NCBI GenBank assembly: GCA_031261705.1
Contig: JAISJD010000050.1
Coordinates: forward strand, 1 to 64,000
Direction: 5' to 3'
DNA length: 64,000 nucleotides
From: Lactobacillales bacterium
Lineage (GTDB): Bacteria; Bacillota; Bacilli; Lactobacillales; Streptococcaceae
A program made the translations under genes and the position numbers. Shown here piece by piece: positions 45,349 to 52,836 of this stretch. Numbering within the stretch: the stretch's first letter is position 1; the number at the start of each line of letters is the position of its first letter. The notes below the pieces were generated by a model. That model had not been told where the DNA came from. It was given only the letters and a program-made list of their open reading frames with translations, and searched no databases.

Positions 45349-46128
45349 ATGAAAAAAAGTTTATTTATTAAAATCGCACTTACTGCTATTGTTAGCACAA
45401 GTTTGGCAGGTTTAATCTATGACAATGTGGAAGCAAGTGCTGAACATAAATTACAACAGGAAGAAGCAAGTGTAAAAGTTGTAAAAGAGAAAACACCAAA
45501 GAAAAGTTCCATCAAATTTGAAGAACCAAATGAAGTAAAAAAAGAGGCAAAGGCATCAGAATCAGTGAATATGGCAGCTTCTACCGCTTCTGCAGAACAA
45601 TCGACTGTTGCTACACCAGCTCCACAAACTCAAGCTTCAACTAGTTCATCTGTAACAGATAGCAATTCAGCAGCCACTTCATATACAACGTCAACACCAC
45701 AACCAACATTACAACCAGATACAATGTATATCGCAGGTACTGCTATTGCCTATGCAAATGGTGGGCAAGGAAGTGGGCAAGCAATAATTGACAGCAATCC
45801 AAATGGAATCATTTCAACTTGGGGTGGTGCTCCTACTCAATCAGGAACAGATGGCATGAACACACATTTCATCGGGCATAATGTCGGCGCCTTTACTTGT
45901 CTTTTATCTGTGGGCAACGGCTCACAAATTGTTGTTACAGACGGAAATGATACGCCAACAACTTATATTGTTAACTCTGAAGCAACAGTCGATACAAATG
46001 GTATAGACCTTAGCACAGGCCAAAATCTATGGAGTCAAATTACAGGCACTGCTGGTGGTGAACGTATCACCTTGCAAACATGCCTTAATTCTACACAACG
46101 CTTAATCGTCTTTGCTCAAGCGGCTTAA
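45349..46128 (+). CDS. Secreted sortase-fold protein
   Basis: 259 residues. Signal peptide (about 1-30), then a charged helical stretch and a Ser/Thr/Ala/Pro-rich linker to about residue 125. The C-terminal domain looks like a sortase: THFIGHNVGAF supplies His177, ERITLQTC supplies the TLxTC Cys245, and RLIVFAQ the Arg251. It ends three residues after that motif, with no C-terminal membrane segment. A classical housekeeping sortase has its anchor before a short linker; here the signal appears cleavable, so it may be released or wall-bound. The enzyme activity is not proven by the motifs alone. Confidence 0.78.
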   Translation: MKKSLFIKIALTAIVSTSLAGLIYDNVEASAEHKLQQEEASVKVVKEKTPKKSSIKFEEPNEVKKEAKASESVNMAASTASAEQSTVATPAPQTQASTSSSVTDSNSAATSYTTSTPQPTLQPDTMYIAGTAIAYANGGQGSGQAIIDSNPNGIISTWGGAPTQSGTDGMNTHFIGHNVGAFTCLLSVGNGSQIVVTDGNDTPTTYIVNSEATVDTNGIDLSTGQNLWSQITGTAGGERITLQTCLNSTQRLIVFAQAA

Positions 46129-46131
46129 AAT

Positions 46132-46176
46132 AAAAAAGATAGACTTTCCAACTAATGTTGTGAGTCTATCTTTTTT
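46132..46176. terminator. Bidirectional terminator
   Basis: AAAAAAGATAGACT (46132-46145) pairs with AGTCTATCTTTTTT (46163-46176). It serves the sortase-fold gene and the small convergent gene. Confidence 0.9.
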
Positions 46177-46354
46177 CTTCTTTCTTTTTCAAATCCAAAC
46201 AATAGATAAATAACCAGACACTCGTTCCAATTATACTGCCTACAAAATTTCCGTAACTCTGACGAGTGATAAGATAAACGGTCAATACCACCATCGCCCA
46301 TGCAGTATATTTCAATATTAGTAAAATAAACTCTTGAACTTTTTCTCTTTCCAA
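46166..46354 (-). CDS. Small membrane protein, 62 residues
   Basis: Two hydrophobic segments (FILLILKYTAWAMVVLTVYLI and VGSIIGTSVWLFIYCL) between charged ends. The TTG start at 46354 has GGAAG nine bases upstream, while an overlapping frame (GTG start) would need a start inside that ribosome site. Not recognised. Confidence 0.55.
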   Translation of the reverse strand: MEREKVQEFILLILKYTAWAMVVLTVYLITRQSYGNFVGSIIGTSVWLFIYCLDLKKKEEKR

Positions 46355-46437
46355 ACTCGTTCACTTCCTTATCTTAAGCATACACTTTCAAAGGAGGGAA
46401 GTAAACTTGATTTTCAATGAGAACTTCTATTAAGCAA

Positions 46438-46475
46438 AAAAGTCATGACTGCCGTTAAAAGTAATCATGACTTTA
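46438..46475 (-). terminator. Terminator of metNIQ
   Basis: AAAGTCATGA (46439-46448) pairs with TCATGACTTT (46465-46474); on the minus strand the stem runs into six T. Confidence 0.8.
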
Positions 46476-46480
46476 GTAAC

Positions 46481-47347
46481 TTATTTTGCATCAGCGGCTA
46501 CTGGTTTAACAGAACCGTTCCATTTTTCTAAAATCCAGTCTTGTACTTCTTTTTCATGAAGCACTTCAACCAATGTTTTAATAGCCTTACTGTCTTTATC
46601 TTCATCGCGAACGGCAATGATATTTACGTAAGGAGTATTATCTTTTTCAAGTAACACCGCATCTTTCAATGGATTCAAACCCGCTGCATAAGCAAAGTTA
46701 CCGTTGATAGCAACTAATGGTGCTTCTTCATTTTCATAAGCAGTTGTTAAAACTTCTGGATTCAATGTGTGATTGAATTTCAAGTTTTTCGGATTTTTTG
46801 TAATATCCTCAAAAGTTGCCGTTTCTAAATCTACACCGTCTTTCACTTCTACCAAGCCTGCATCTTTAAGAATTGTAATAATACGTCCCCAGTCAGAAGA
46901 AGAGTTTGACGTGATAACTGTTGAGCCATCTTTTAAATCTTTGATGTCCTTAATTGATTTAGAATATAAGCCCATTGGTTCCACGTGAATTGCCCCAGCA
47001 TTCGCAAACTTATAATCATTTTCCTTCACTTGTTGATTGAAATAAGGGATATGTTGGAAATAGTTCGCTGAAATATCTCCTTCTGCTAATGCTTTATTTG
47101 GAAGAATATAGTCACTAAAGACTTTCACTTCTAAATTAACGCCCTTTTCTTTCAAAAGAGGTTTTACATGTTCTAAAATTTCTGCATGTGGCGTTGCTGA
47201 TGCCCCTACGATTAATGTAGAATCAGAATCCGCTTTTTTCGTTGAACTTGTTGTATCTTTTGATTTACTTGACCCGCACGCAGATAAGGCAATCACCGAG
47301 ACTGCTAATAAAGAAAGTAATCCAACAAATTTTTTATTCAATTTCAT
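46481..47347 (-). CDS. metQ: Methionine ABC transporter substrate-binding lipoprotein
   Basis: 288 residues. Lipobox LSAC (Cys24), then a Ser/Lys/Thr-rich linker and the NlpA/MetQ domain: IVGASATPHAEILEHVKPLLKEKG, GDISANYFQHIPYFN, GAIHVEPMGLYS. Binds methionine outside the cell for the MetNI complex. Third gene of the operon headed by the Met T-box. Good Shine-Dalgarno (GGAGG). Confidence 0.93.
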   Translation of the reverse strand: MKLNKKFVGLLSLLAVSVIALSACGSSKSKDTTSSTKKADSDSTLIVGASATPHAEILEHVKPLLKEKGVNLEVKVFSDYILPNKALAEGDISANYFQHIPYFNQQVKENDYKFANAGAIHVEPMGLYSKSIKDIKDLKDGSTVITSNSSSDWGRIITILKDAGLVEVKDGVDLETATFEDITKNPKNLKFNHTLNPEVLTTAYENEEAPLVAINGNFAYAAGLNPLKDAVLLEKDNTPYVNIIAVRDEDKDSKAIKTLVEVLHEKEVQDWILEKWNGSVKPVAADAK

Positions 47348-47372
47348 GTTAATTCCTCCAATTTTTTTATTT

Positions 47373-48065
47373 TTATATTCGTTTATCTGAGCGCTTCACA
47401 AGCGTATCTCCGACAAATTGAATGATAAATACCATAATTAAAATAATGACTGTTGCAACGACTACTACCGAGTAATTACTCAATGAGTAGCCCTGTTGGT
47501 ATGCATAACCACCAAGACCACCACCACCGACAACACCACCCATAGCCGTATAGCCAATCATAGATACCGAGGTAATCGTCACGCCAGAAAGTAATGCCGG
47601 TAAGCTTTCAGGTAACAATACCTTGAGAATTTTCTCAGATAAACTTGCACCCATCGCATCTGCTGCTTCAAGTACACCTGAATCTACTTCACGAAAGGCA
47701 ACTTCTACTAATCGAGCATAAAAAGGTGTTGCGCTAACAATCAACGATGGAATCACTGATTTTGCCCCAATCATTGTCCCTACCAATGCTTTTGTAAACG
47801 GAATCAAAAGCACGAGTAAAATAATGTACGGAATCGAACGACAAATATTACTTACAATAGAAATAATTGAATAAGCGATTTTGCCGCCCATCGTCTTTCT
47901 ACGGCTCAATGTGTAAAGCAATAATCCAAGGATAAATCCAAGAATAATCGTAAATATCATTGAAATAACCGCCATATATAAGGTATCTATCGTTGCCTGT
48001 TTTATTTCCAGCCAGTTCACCTTGTTAAAATCTAGGTAGCGTTCCACAAATGTCTTATCTCCCAT
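47373..48065 (-). CDS. metI: Methionine ABC transporter permease
   Basis: 230 residues, five membrane helices. The docking loop ADAMGASLSEKILKVLLPESLPALLSGVTIT near 135-165 and the later TAMGGVVGGGGLGGYAYQQGY are typical of MetI. Starts inside the end of metN (11-base overlap). Confidence 0.94.
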   Translation of the reverse strand: MGDKTFVERYLDFNKVNWLEIKQATIDTLYMAVISMIFTIILGFILGLLLYTLSRRKTMGGKIAYSIISIVSNICRSIPYIILLVLLIPFTKALVGTMIGAKSVIPSLIVSATPFYARLVEVAFREVDSGVLEAADAMGASLSEKILKVLLPESLPALLSGVTITSVSMIGYTAMGGVVGGGGLGGYAYQQGYSLSNYSVVVVATVIILIMVFIIQFVGDTLVKRSDKRI

Positions 48066-49095
48066 GACGTGTCACCTCCACTTCGACTCCTTGAGATTTC
48101 ACATAGTTTAGAGCATGATCAATCTCATCAAGTTCACCAGTGACAATAACAACTAGAGTGCCAATTCCACCATCTTTGGTCTGCTTCAAATGTCCTTGAA
48201 GTACATTGATGTCTACCTTGTATTGACGGATAGTTTGTGAAATAACAGGTTCGTTCGCATGTTCGCCATTGAATAACAGACTAGCGACAACCCCATTAGG
48301 ATTTTCACTAATGACCTTACCAAGTAATTCTTGTGTTTCTACTTGTTCGGGGTCTAAATCTTGTTGCACAAATTTCTTTGTTGTTACTGTTTTCGGACGT
48401 TGGAAAATTTCTAAGACTTCGCCCTCTTCAATCACTTTTCCTTGTTCCATGACTGCCACTTTATTCGCGATTTTACGAATCACGTGCATTTCATGCGTAA
48501 TAAGCACCACCGTTAGCCCAAGTTCCTTATTGATTTTTAACAATAAATCAAGCACTTCATCCGTTGTTTGTGGATCTAATGCACTAGTAGATTCATCGCT
48601 AAGTAAAATTTCTGGATTATTGGCAAGCGCACGCGCAATCCCTACACGTTGCTTTTGTCCGCCTGAAAGCTGCGTTGGATACGCATCCCCACGGCCATCT
48701 AAACCAACTAATTTTAATAATTCTTCGGCACGTTGCACGCGTTTTTCTTTTGGTACCCCCGCAAATTCTAATGGTAACTGAATATTTTCAGAAACCGTTC
48801 GCGACCACAACAAGTTAAAATGTTGAAAAATCATGCCAATTTTTTTACGAAAATTCCGTAATTCCTTACGTTTCATTTGTGCAACATCTTCGCCAGAGAT
48901 TATGACTTCCCCGTGGCTTGGTATTTCCAGTCCATTTAACAAACGAACTAAAGTACTTTTCCCTGCACCTGAATAGCCAACGATTCCGTATATATCTCCT
49001 TTTTCGATTGTTAAATCCACCCCATCAATCGCTTTTACCAAACCAGATTTTGTATGAAACTCTTTTTCAATTTGCTTTAATTCAATTAAAGCCAC
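48055..49095 (-). CDS. metN: Methionine ABC transporter ATP-binding protein
   Basis: 346 residues. Walker A GYSGAGKST, signature LSGGQKQRVGIARAL, Walker B ILLSDESTSALDPQT, switch ITHEMHVI. The C-terminal 100 residues form the NIL domain that senses methionine in this transporter class. The start is a GTG with GAGGG upstream; the Met T-box leader precedes it. Confidence 0.94.
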   Translation of the reverse strand: MALIELKQIEKEFHTKSGLVKAIDGVDLTIEKGDIYGIVGYSGAGKSTLVRLLNGLEIPSHGEVIISGEDVAQMKRKELRNFRKKIGMIFQHFNLLWSRTVSENIQLPLEFAGVPKEKRVQRAEELLKLVGLDGRGDAYPTQLSGGQKQRVGIARALANNPEILLSDESTSALDPQTTDEVLDLLLKINKELGLTVVLITHEMHVIRKIANKVAVMEQGKVIEEGEVLEIFQRPKTVTTKKFVQQDLDPEQVETQELLGKVISENPNGVVASLLFNGEHANEPVISQTIRQYKVDINVLQGHLKQTKDGGIGTLVVIVTGELDEIDHALNYVKSQGVEVEVTRHGR

Positions 49096-49138
49096 CTAAA
49101 TCACCCTCTCACTACCTAACATTAAAAGGAACCAACAA

Positions 49139-49424
49139 AAAAGCTCCCGCCCCTTCTACACATAAAAATGTATAAATAGGACGAAAGCAAACCTTTCGTG
49201 ATACCACCTAAATTCATTACTCCCTCACAGAAGTAACCTTGCTCAGTATATTTACTGTGACGCTATAACGGGCGTTCCCGAAACAGGCTAATTATTCACC
49301 TGATTATTGCTGAAAGCCCATCTTCCAAAGTCATTTGTCATCCGTTCACACCACTAGGACTCTCTTTGCACAAATCAAACTTCGTACTTTTCTTTTCATC
49401 GCAATTCTTATTTAACTTTTGCTG
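49139..49424 (-). promoter_or_regulatory. Met T-box riboswitch before metNIQ
   Basis: On the minus strand the T-box GGTGGTATCACG (49198-49209) lies ahead of a strong terminator stem (49143-49162 with 49169-49188) and a T run. The likely specifier codon is ATG (49332-49334), in the stem I loop before GACTTTGG. Uncharged tRNA-Met would stabilise the antiterminator and turn on the importer. Confidence 0.88.
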
Positions 49425-49429
49425 CAATC

Positions 49430-49459
49430 AGTATAGCATGATTTTTTTTAGAATTGCAA
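49430..49459 (-). promoter_or_regulatory. Promoter of the Met T-box transcript
   Basis: TTGCAA (49454-49459) and TATACT (49430-49435), 18 bases apart. Confidence 0.65.
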
Positions 49460-49468
49460 TAGTTTCCC

Positions 49469-49804
49469 CTACACTAATTCACTTATTGGTGATAGAAGTT
49501 TTATATCAGCAAGCCAATTTTCATTTGCTTTGCAGCTATTTAGTAATTCTGGATTTGCTTCTGCCTCTTGGTTCACCGCTAGAATGACTCCATTTACAGG
49601 AGAGGCAAGCTCGCTCACTGCTTTTTCTGCTTCAAGCTCTGAGATAGCTTCCCCTTTTTTTACTGTTTTTCCAACAACAGGTAAACTAACGAAAGTAATA
49701 TCTCCTAAATCCTCTTGGAGCTGTTCACTAATACCAAAACGTGCCACATCACCCTCTACTTGAACCCACCATTCATCTTTTACAAATTTCTTCACATCAC
49801 TCAT
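49469..49804 (-). CDS. GcvH-like lipoyl-carrier protein
   Basis: 111 residues. The lipoyl-domain hairpin LEAEKAVSELASPVNGVI shows the attachment Lys61. No other glycine-cleavage genes lie in the window. In low-GC Gram-positives without that system, GcvH serves as a lipoyl relay to the 2-oxoacid dehydrogenases. It starts inside the stop of the ArsC/Spx-like gene (ATGA overlap). Confidence 0.88.
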   Translation of the reverse strand: MSDVKKFVKDEWWVQVEGDVARFGISEQLQEDLGDITFVSLPVVGKTVKKGEAISELEAEKAVSELASPVNGVILAVNQEAEANPELLNSCKANENWLADIKLLSPISELV

Positions 49805-50166
49805 GCGCCAAACACCTCTTCATAATTTGCTTCTTTGAAACCAATCGCTACTAATTTATCCCCTTCTATAAAAAGAGGACGCTTAATCAGCATACCATCT
49901 GTGGCGAGTAATTCTGCAGCCTCTTTATCAGATAAATCAGCAACCTTATCTTTCAACCCTAATTCACGGTATTTCATACCAGACGTATTAAAGAATTTTT
50001 TCTTAGGAAAATTTCCCTGTTCCATCCAGCCGTATAAGTTTTGAGCTGTTGGTGGTGTCGTTTTTAAATCAATCGCTTGATACTCCACCCCGTTAGTGTC
50101 TAACCATTTTTTCGCTTTCTGACAGGTACTACACTTTGGGTACCAATAAAAAATATTCTGACTCAT
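49801..50166 (-). CDS. ArsC/Spx-family protein
   Basis: About 121 residues, thioredoxin fold. FYWYPKCSTCQKAKKWL puts a CxxC pair at Cys12/Cys15, and LIKRPLFIEG carries the family's Arg-Pro. It could be an Spx-like redox regulator or a YffB-type reductase; the CxxC is compatible with both, and a separate housekeeping spx may exist elsewhere. The ATG at 50166 is preceded by GAGAGGGGAAGAG. Confidence 0.85.
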   Translation of the reverse strand: MSQNIFYWYPKCSTCQKAKKWLDTNGVEYQAIDLKTTPPTAQNLYGWMEQGNFPKKKFFNTSGMKYRELGLKDKVADLSDKEAAELLATDGMLIKRPLFIEGDKLVAIGFKEANYEEVFGA

Positions 50167-50252
50167 TTCTCTTCCCCTCTCATTCATACCAATAACCTAT
50201 CCCCTATTATAAACAAAAAATCGCCCCACTTAAAGAAAGTGAGACAACTTTT

Positions 50253-51470
50253 TTAATTTTCCATTGCTTTTAAGCGACGTTCTTGCCATAATTCATAGTC
50301 CGTCTTTTTCTGATACCGCATGGAAAGGATTAATCCAATCCCGATTAAGTTCCCCACAAGAGAAGTTCCCCCTTGCGAAATAAATGGTAACGGAATCCCT
50401 GTTAATGGCAGTAAACCAATGTTGGCACCAATATTTTCAAAGACATGGAACAAAATCATCATGATAATTCCTGTCGCAATATACGTATAAAATTCATTAT
50501 TCGTATCGAAGGTTACCCGTATCATGCGATAAATCAAGATGAAATAAAGCAAGATAATAAAGGTACTTCCAACAAACCCAAAGTTTTCAGCAGGTACGGT
50601 AAAAATCATATCTGACTCACGAACGGGGATATAAATCGTCGAGACGTTAAACCCTTTTCCGAACAAACCACCTGAAGCAATCGCAAGTAGCCCCTGTGAT
50701 TGTTGGAAAGAGCTTTTAGATGTATCATGGAAAGGATCTAGCCACGCATCAATCCGCGCAAACTGATACGCTCTCACACCAATTTTTCCTAAAATTTCCC
50801 GACCCACATCGGTCATTACTAGATAGATGATAAACGCACCGAGTAAAAAGACCGTTAGTATCAATGGAATTAGTATCTTCCATGAAATCCCAGATAGCAA
50901 CATAACTCCACCGAGAATAGCAATAAACACCAGCATAGTTCCAAAGTCATCTTGTAATTTAATCAAAATGACAATGGGAAGAGTAACTACAAGCATTTTC
51001 CCAATCAACAGAAAATCTGATTTTACAGTTCGATTCGTATAGGTGCTATTGTGCATCGTGACAACATAAGCAAGCATAAGAATATAGGCAATCTTCATCA
51101 ACTCAGACGGTTGAAAAAGTGAAGTGCTACCGATTGCTACCCAGTTTCTCGAACCAGTCGCTGCTACCATAGCGGGATTATTAAAATACAGAGGTAGAAC
51201 CATCAGTACAAGTCCGATACCATAAAAGACCGGTGTAAGCTTCCAGAGAACTTTTGAGCTGAAGTGCATCACCACAATAACGGCAAGCGCACCAACCAAT
51301 AACCATGTCCCTTGCCGCAACATTTCACGAGGAATCGACCTTAATTCTCCCGGTTCATGCGAAAAAGCCACATAAACAGACAGCATACCAATCACGCTTA
51401 ATAAAAATACTGGGAGAATCACCCCGTAGTCAATTCGACTATCTATTTGATTTATTCGTTTCTTTTCCAT
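50253..51470 (-). CDS. rodA: Rod-shape determining protein RodA (SEDS family)
   Basis: 405 residues, about ten membrane helices. SEDS peptidoglycan glycosyltransferase of the elongation machinery. ATGSRNWVAIGSTSLFQPSELMKI near 110-133, DDFGTMLVFIAILGG near 175 and TGIPLPFISQGGTSL near 355 are diagnostic. Assigned RodA rather than FtsW from its distance to the division cluster and its N-terminus; moderate confidence between the two. Confidence 0.9.
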   Translation of the reverse strand: MEKKRINQIDSRIDYGVILPVFLLSVIGMLSVYVAFSHEPGELRSIPREMLRQGTWLLVGALAVIVVMHFSSKVLWKLTPVFYGIGLVLMVLPLYFNNPAMVAATGSRNWVAIGSTSLFQPSELMKIAYILMLAYVVTMHNSTYTNRTVKSDFLLIGKMLVVTLPIVILIKLQDDFGTMLVFIAILGGVMLLSGISWKILIPLILTVFLLGAFIIYLVMTDVGREILGKIGVRAYQFARIDAWLDPFHDTSKSSFQQSQGLLAIASGGLFGKGFNVSTIYIPVRESDMIFTVPAENFGFVGSTFIILLYFILIYRMIRVTFDTNNEFYTYIATGIIMMILFHVFENIGANIGLLPLTGIPLPFISQGGTSLVGNLIGIGLILSMRYQKKTDYELWQERRLKAMEN

Positions 51471-51643
51471 AATTCAACCCATTCCTGTTCAAAAATTCAA
51501 TCTATTCCCTATTATAGACATCTTCTACCATTTTTGAAAGTAACAATTCTAATTCATTGTCACATTTTATAAACTTTTAAATTTCAATTTTCGCTTTACA
51601 AGAATTAGAAGAATGTTTATAATAACATATGTAAGTTTATTTT

Positions 51644-51716
51644 GCTGACTTAGCTCAGTTGGTAGAGCAGCGCACTCGTAACGCGCAGGTCACAGGTTCG
51701 ATCCCTGCAGTCAGCA
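51644..51716 (+). tRNA. tRNA-Thr (anticodon CGT)
   Basis: Acceptor GCTGACT pairs with AGTCAGC; D arm TAGCTCAGTTGGTAGAGCA; anticodon loop CTCGTAA gives CGT; T arm CACAGGTTCGATCCCTGC. One A-C mismatch sits at the loop end of the anticodon stem. CCA is not encoded. Confidence 0.93.
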
Positions 51717-51725
51717 TAAATATAA

Positions 51726-51755
51726 CCCTAGGACTTTAGGTTCTGGGGCTTTTTC
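51726..51755 (+). terminator. Terminator after tRNA-Thr
   Basis: CCCTAGGAC (51726-51734) pairs with GTTCTGGGG (51740-51748), with three G-T pairs, followed by five T. Confidence 0.75.
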
Positions 51756-51867
51756 TTGAGTTTTCCAATCTTGAAGATTCCTTGATTGCCTAGTCTACGA
51801 CTACAGCGTATTTCTTCTCCCGCCCAATTTAACAAATAATAAATTAAAACCTAGTTCATTGACAAAA

Positions 51868-51914
51868 ATTCAAGGATTCAATCAATCATTCAAGAATCTT
51901 TGAATCAATTTTTT
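51868..51914 (+). terminator. Second hairpin downstream of tRNA-Thr
   Basis: ATTCAAGGATTC (51868-51879) pairs with GAATCTTTGAAT (51894-51905), followed by six T. It lies in an otherwise gene-free stretch and may be a back-up terminator. Confidence 0.55.
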
Positions 51915-51923
51915 CCAGTATTC

Positions 51924-51954
51924 AAAAAAACCTCACTACAAAATTGTAATGAGG
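51924..51954 (-). terminator. Terminator of the TIM-barrel-like gene
   Basis: CCTCACTAC (51931-51939) pairs with GTAATGAGG (51946-51954) with one wobble, and the minus strand continues into seven T. Confidence 0.8.
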
Positions 51955-51971
51955 ATACTTCAATAAATAAT

Positions 51972-52691
51972 TTATTTTCCCTTTCTTTGTTGCTCGCGGT
52001 AATGCCCCATTTTCTCAGCGAACCGTCTACGAGAGAAACCATCATCGGTGATGGTAATTGCATTGGCACCTGAACGAATGGTTTCTAAAATCTGTTCCTC
52101 ATTCTTACCACCAGAAGCGATAATCGCCATGTCGGGAAATTGTTTCCGAATTTTCTTCACTAACCTGGCTGTTTCTATCCCGGCTGCCACATTAAAAATT
52201 TGCACCCCTGCATCGACAAAATCTTGAAGCATCGAGTTATCATTTACCACTGTATAAATAATAGGCAAACGAACGCGTTTATCCACTTCTAAAACTGTTT
52301 CAAGATCAGTTGGTCCATTTAATACGACAGCTCTAGCTCCATGCTCTTCAGCAAATACTCCAAGTCGAGCGGAACGAACACCATTTGTCAATCCACCACC
52401 AATTCCCGCAAAAATAATACTTGACGTTGCAACCAAAGAAACCGCTTGCAATATTCTTGTGTTGGGTGTGTATGGATAAACATTTAAAATCGCATCTGCA
52501 TCTGTATTACTGATAACCGTCACATCATTAGAATACAAAATAGTCTTAATTAAACGTTTGTTCAAATAAAAACCCGTTGCATATTCCTTGATAATTTGTG
52601 GCATTTCCTCAATTGCATCTTCCAAATCAACATTTACAAACGGAATTGAGGTATTTCCTACCTTTGGAATCATTTCTTCGCTTTCTCCCAT
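51972..52691 (-). CDS. Conserved protein, TIM-barrel-like
   Basis: 239 residues, no signal or membrane segment. IIFAGIGGGLTNG, RAVVLNGPTDLETVLEVDKRVRLPIIYTVVNDN, and AAGIETARLVKKIRKQFPDMAIIASGGKNEEQILETIRSGANAITIT near 165-215 look like a phosphate-binding beta/alpha barrel of the HisA/NanE or ribulose-phosphate-epimerase kind. The substrate is not recognisable. Strong ribosome site (GGGAG). Confidence 0.6.
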   Translation of the reverse strand: MGESEEMIPKVGNTSIPFVNVDLEDAIEEMPQIIKEYATGFYLNKRLIKTILYSNDVTVISNTDADAILNVYPYTPNTRILQAVSLVATSSIIFAGIGGGLTNGVRSARLGVFAEEHGARAVVLNGPTDLETVLEVDKRVRLPIIYTVVNDNSMLQDFVDAGVQIFNVAAGIETARLVKKIRKQFPDMAIIASGGKNEEQILETIRSGANAITITDDGFSRRRFAEKMGHYREQQRKGK

Positions 52692-52791
52692 GTGCTCTCC
52701 CTCTCTTCATTCACTTTTGACTTCAAGCTTATTATATATCAAAACAAGAAAAAGACTCAACTTGATTCGCATGAATTTCACGCTTCACCTT

Positions 52792-52825
52792 AAAAAATCT
52801 CCACCACCTACTAAGGCAATGGAGA
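52792..52825 (-). terminator. Terminator of the pyruvate oxidase gene
   Basis: TCTCCA/TGGAGA stem around 52798-52825 with an internal loop, then six T on the minus strand. Confidence 0.6.
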
Positions 52826-52836
52826 ATGTTCGATGC

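Noticed and set aside
46152-46364. 70-residue frame overlapping the 62-residue membrane protein
   Set aside because: Its GTG start lies inside the likely ribosome site of the other frame, and its composition looks random.
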